DNA from: Marsupella aquatica
Taxonomy: Eukaryota > Marchantiophyta
NCBI GenBank assembly: GCA_973895155.1
Contig: OZ316891.1
Location: forward strand, 30,008,001-30,072,000
DNA: 64,000 bases
Reading direction: 5' to 3'
Shown here: positions 60,397-64,000 of the stretch, piece by piece
Layout of the letters: each line of letters starts with the position of its first letter
Numbering within the stretch: position 1 is the first letter of the stretch
Position numbers and translations under genes: made by a program
Notes under the pieces: model-generated
Databases searched by the model: none
What the model saw: the letters and a program-made list of their open reading frames with translations, nothing else
What the model was told of the DNA's origin: nothing

Positions 60397-60735
60397 AGCA
60401 TAGATGACATTCGCAATGGCAAGCCCATGAACCATCCAACGCACAATAGTCAACACAGAGAGCTACGTGGTTCACCTCCACATGAGACTACGTCCATGGG
60501 AACACACAAGAGCTTTACTGCACTCTAGGCCGACCGGCCATACCAAGCATCCACAGCACAAGCTCTCCCTATCTCTCAACTAGCTCCGTAACAATGAGCC
60601 TAAGTTCCACCAGGGTCTGGCATCAGCCCTAGCTATATGCACAACAGCACTACCGCTAACATTAGCTAAGTCTTAACCTGAGTTAGCCTAACTGTAGTTA
60701 GCTCATGAGTCACAAGACTAGAGCAATATCTAACA
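60397..60735 (+). repeat. Long direct repeat, right copy
   Basis: Diverged copy of 1643-2000 in the same orientation, with small insertions and deletions. Non-coding. Confidence 0.7.
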
Positions 60736-60769
60736 AAAGACTCGCTCCTTCTCTCCTTGACTTTTTACT

Positions 60770-61385
60770 TCATAACATCTTTCACATAACGATAACTTGG
60801 GTGAATCGACACCTTTTCTTATAACATCTTTTACTTCACAATATCTTTGGCAAAATGACACCTTTTTCTTATCAACATCTTTCACATAATGGCATCTTTG
60901 GCAAAATGACTTCTTTTTACTTAAAAACATCTTTTTATGTCATGACATCTTTCACATAACAACATCTTGAGCAACACAACATTTTTTCTCTTAACTACAT
61001 CTTTTGTGCAATGCACGGGTATTTTCCCTCAACAATGTCTTGGTTGACACGACATCTTTTCTCTCAATGACGTCTTTGCCGACACGACATCTTTTTCTCA
61101 ATGACATCTTGGCCGACATGACAATTTTTTTCTTGACGACATCTTGGCCGACATGACATTTTTTTTTCTCAACAACTTTTTGGCCGACACAACACATTTT
61201 TTCTCAACGACCTCTTGGCAAACACGACATCTTTTTTTCTCAATGACCTCTTGGCTGACATGACATCTTTTCTCTCCACGACCTCTTGGCCGACATGACA
61301 TATTTTCTCTCAACGACCTCTTGGCCAAAACGACATCTTTTGTTTGAATGACATCTTGGCCGACTTGACTTCTTTTGTGCAACGC
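60770..61385 (+). repeat. Degenerate tandem repeat, about 40-45 bp
   Basis: Many units of ACGACATCTTTTCTCTCAA followed by CGACCTCTTGGCCGACAT. Later units (61020-61385) are more alike than earlier ones. The - strand Lys/Cys-rich frames here are repeat artefacts. Confidence 0.85.
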
Positions 61386-61699
61386 ACAGGTATTGAGCTA
61401 GTGATGATATCAAATGATAATCATGGATGCTTTTTTTCATGTTTTTATGGCTCTGTGGCCCCACCATAACATATGTGCATAGAAAGAGGATGTGCATAGA
61501 AAAGTGTATATATGGTTTGTTATGTATGATTCAAATGTTATGTATGATTTGTTATGTATGATTTGTTATGTATGATTATTAAAATGATAACATGCATGAT
61601 AATTTTATTAACCTTCAAAAAATATGAATAAAGAATATATTTTGGTGACGTTTTTATTGTTCTCCTCTCATGTTCAAAGAATGAGGCTAGTTGAGGTCA

Positions 61700-62640
61700 G
61701 GGTGGGGTCATGGTTGCACCACTCTTTTCCGAATTTCACAAACCCAAGCGGAGGTGGAGGGCTGAGGAGCACTGCGCTGCCGAGGGCTGTTGTGCGGGAG
61801 CAAGGCAGAGAGGGGGTGCGAGGGCTGGGACTGGTGGGAGGGAGGTTCGTGCGGGGAGGGAGGCTGCCTCCTCCTGGCCCCGAGGCATTAATAGGGCGTC
61901 TCAACCCTACAGATTCTCGGGCTCCTTCCGGTCACCCGGATACCTCCGACCTCCGCCCGACAATGAACACCGGGAACAAAATTCAGGTGCTCCATTAACG
62001 AGGCTCTTAACTTTGACTCGAACCAAAACTGCATCAGTCCGTAACAGACATAGTGTACGTCCGGGTGATTGAAAATCCCGGTGAGAAAGTTGCGGTTGCC
62101 AAATCGGTGGGCCGACCACCTGATGAGGGCGACCCGGATCAGGGACGTACCGGGTGTCCATCGGGAATGAAAGAGGAGTATCTTTGAGACGCCCTAATGA
62201 ATGGCAACCTCCCAGTCTCCCGAGAGGGTGGTCACTTGCAGGGGCTGACACCCTGGTCCTCCCTTTCTCGTCCCTCGCTTTTTGGGATCTGTGCATGCGG
62301 CCGGATTCCTTTTGGTCCTTGCTTGCTCCTTGGGGTTCCTTTCTGCGGCTGACCTACCCCCTTTCCGACGGGGGCTCGCCCTGCCCGAGGGCTCGTCTGC
62401 TCCCTGCGGCCCTGGGTTTTCCTGGCCTTTGGGATTCAGTTTCGTGTTGCTGTCAATCGTGTTGGTGCTAGCCCTTTGTGCTGCGTTGGGGCCTGGTTGA
62501 CTGTCCTCTACTTGGGCCAGGGTGGGGGTTTTTAGTTGCTGCTGCTGCTGCCGCTGCGCACTCGAGTTGGTGTTTGACTCTGGTGCTTGCCGTGTGGTTC
62601 TCCGGTGGTTTTTGGGCCTCCCGATAGGTTCCACTTTGTG
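61700..62640. other. GC-rich island without a recognised gene
   Basis: Base composition rises sharply compared with the AT-rich flanks. Open frames of 70-150 codons occur on both strands, all Pro/Gly/Arg-rich and unrecognised. CpG-rich promoter-like DNA or a retroelement LTR are both possible. Confidence 0.4.
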
Positions 62641-62844
62641 ACCGGAGTTTGCAGTTTACTCCAGAGCTCTACCAGGCTTTTCAGTTCTCCGCTTAATAAG
62701 GTGTTAGCCTTCTTGGAGCCTTTGTTAGTTATTTTTTGTTCTTTATTCTTTTGTTAGCTTTGGTTGGGGCCCCCTTGGCTTGTCTTTCTTGGGGTCCTTT
62801 CCCTTTCTTTTCCTTCCCTTCATTGGGTTCCTTTGCCTTTGGGA

Positions 62845-63255
62845 TTGTGTATCCAGGTTCAGCCTTTTTTGGGATCATGTATCCAGGTTGAATGTTTTTT
62901 GCCCTTGGGCAATGTGAAGGCAAAGGTGCTTTGCCTTTGGGATCATGTACCCAAGGTAGTAGATAATATTTCTTGTAAGGATAAACACGAACGCCCAAAT
63001 CTGGTCATGTTGACAACAACATGTATAGATCTTCCGAAATTTCAATGACATATATATATTTAAAAGATGCTATACCACGAGAAATATTCATTTCTTTTTG
63101 TTTATTTCTTCCCATCCTGGGTCTAGGTATTTATCCAAAGTTTGTCTTATGAACTTGGGATAATAAAACGAATTACTTTTGTGTTCGGCGTTATTTGAGA
63201 TCATGTATTCAGGTTGAGCGTTTTTTGCCCTTGGGCAAAGTGAAGGCAAAGCGCA
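62845..63255 (+). repeat. Repeated GATCATGTATCCAGG block
   Basis: GGGATCATGTATCCAGGTTG then GTTTTTTGCCCTTGGGCAA then GTGAAGGCAAAG occurs at about 62870 and again at 63195, with further partial copies near 62845 and 62938. Confidence 0.7.
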
Positions 63256-63379
63256 ACAACAGAGGCCTACGAACTCTCGTATGGAAGTCTCTGTACTACG
63301 TGCCCATACCATAATTCCTGTCAGGAGAAGAGGTTATCGGTGTGTAACCATTTCTACAGAGGCCTGCTATAATCATAAT

Positions 63380-63535
63380 CTGCTGTCCTGAAAAGTCTAG
63401 CTGGTAACCTCTTTCTGGGCAAGAGTTCTAGTGCAGGTCTGGGCTTATAGACTCTAACCTGCTCCCGAAATATTCATATTCAGGACCCAAGGTTACAGCC
63501 TAGTAACCCTACGCCCAGACCTGCATTACCCTATA
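63380..63535. repeat. Imperfect inverted repeat around GCAGGTCTGGGC
   Basis: TGCAGGTCTGGGC at about 63434 pairs with GCCCAGACCTGCA at about 63511. Outer words (CTAGCTGGTAACCT and AGGTTACAGCCTAG) also roughly pair. 63550-64000 has only unrecognised short frames. Confidence 0.55.
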
Positions 63536-64000
63536 CATATCCACATGGGGACGGACCGACCGAGTCGGGCGAGAACTAAGGCGTCCAACTGGGTACGCAG
63601 TGTAGCTACTGTGGTCGAAGGCAAACCTGAGCCGGTAACTACAGTACACATGACGCGTGAAAGTCTGGAAAAGGGTGTTTTCTGATGAGTGAAACTTGGG
63701 GGCGTGGACCGGATCTCACTCCCCGTGAGCCGCCCCTCCCGTCGACTCGGCCGGCACCCGCCAGTCAGGGCGAAGGATGCCGTAGAATGATGCCGTAGAA
63801 TGATGCTGCCGTGACCGACTGCGGGGACTTCTTCATGCTCCTCGTGCAGTCCAGTCCTACCCTCCTGCCCTCCTCTGCTCCCTCGCCCTCTTCTTCTGCA
63901 CACCGTGGTTTCTTCAGCCCTAATTGCTCCACAGCTTCTTGGATTCGCAGTTTCAGCTACGCATACGTTCGGAAGGAGTCGATGGCCACTCTCCAGTGAC

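Noticed and set aside
61624-62640. Pro/Gly/Arg-rich frames on both strands
   Set aside because: Expected in GC-rich DNA; no domain or splice support.

Overview
This window is nuclear DNA of a eukaryote, most likely a green plant. The genes carry GT-AG introns, and the intergenic DNA is AT-rich with TA microsatellites and many tandem repeats. Plant-type telomere-like CCCTAAA stretches occur near 12.76 kb and 41.38-41.42 kb. A HAD/FCP1 gene has the form seen in land plants, and a tRNA-Asp-type primer-binding site marks a Ty3-like LTR retroelement. A non-seed plant or streptophyte alga is plausible, but the species cannot be fixed from sequence alone. No convincing tRNA, rRNA or CRISPR was seen.

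Layout. 0-7 kb is gene-poor and built of diverged dispersed and tandem repeats. 7.1-11.0 kb holds an intact nine-exon gene for a SAM-domain protein of about 870 aa, with one internally duplicated exon/intron block. 14.4-17.25 kb is a satellite with 219-bp and 443-bp higher-order units. 20.4-21.0 kb is a GC-rich 50-bp minisatellite that abuts a five-exon gene (21.1-25.9 kb) broken by stops and frameshifts. That gene is followed by two tandem HAD phosphatase exons, one with its catalytic motifs and one without them.

29.3-44.4 kb is the most interesting part. A 25-bp terminal inverted repeat with one mismatch, flanked by direct TAGC on both sides, bounds about 15.1 kb. Inside are a spliced DUF7869-type (RNase H-like, transposase-related) gene on the + strand and, on the - strand, a gene with a ParB/sulfiredoxin-like domain, an F-box-like gene and a small basic protein. 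About 17 copies of the palindrome CGATAAATTTATCG or close variants occur inside these limits and none was noticed outside. A Ty3-like retroelement fragment of about 4.6 kb sits in an intron of the ParB-like gene. I read this as a large, multi-gene, partly decayed DNA transposon.

44.5-64 kb is mostly gene-poor. It contains a small RNase H1-type hybrid-binding-domain protein, an intronless Ser/Arg-rich protein with 12-13 repeats of 25 aa, several minisatellites, and three full copies of a MITE of about 297 bp. A fourth, deleted copy lies at 28.4 kb. All four have 8-bp target duplications. Several genes carry in-frame stops and frameshifts that all look like one missing base; whether these are decay or assembly error is the main uncertainty for the gene models.
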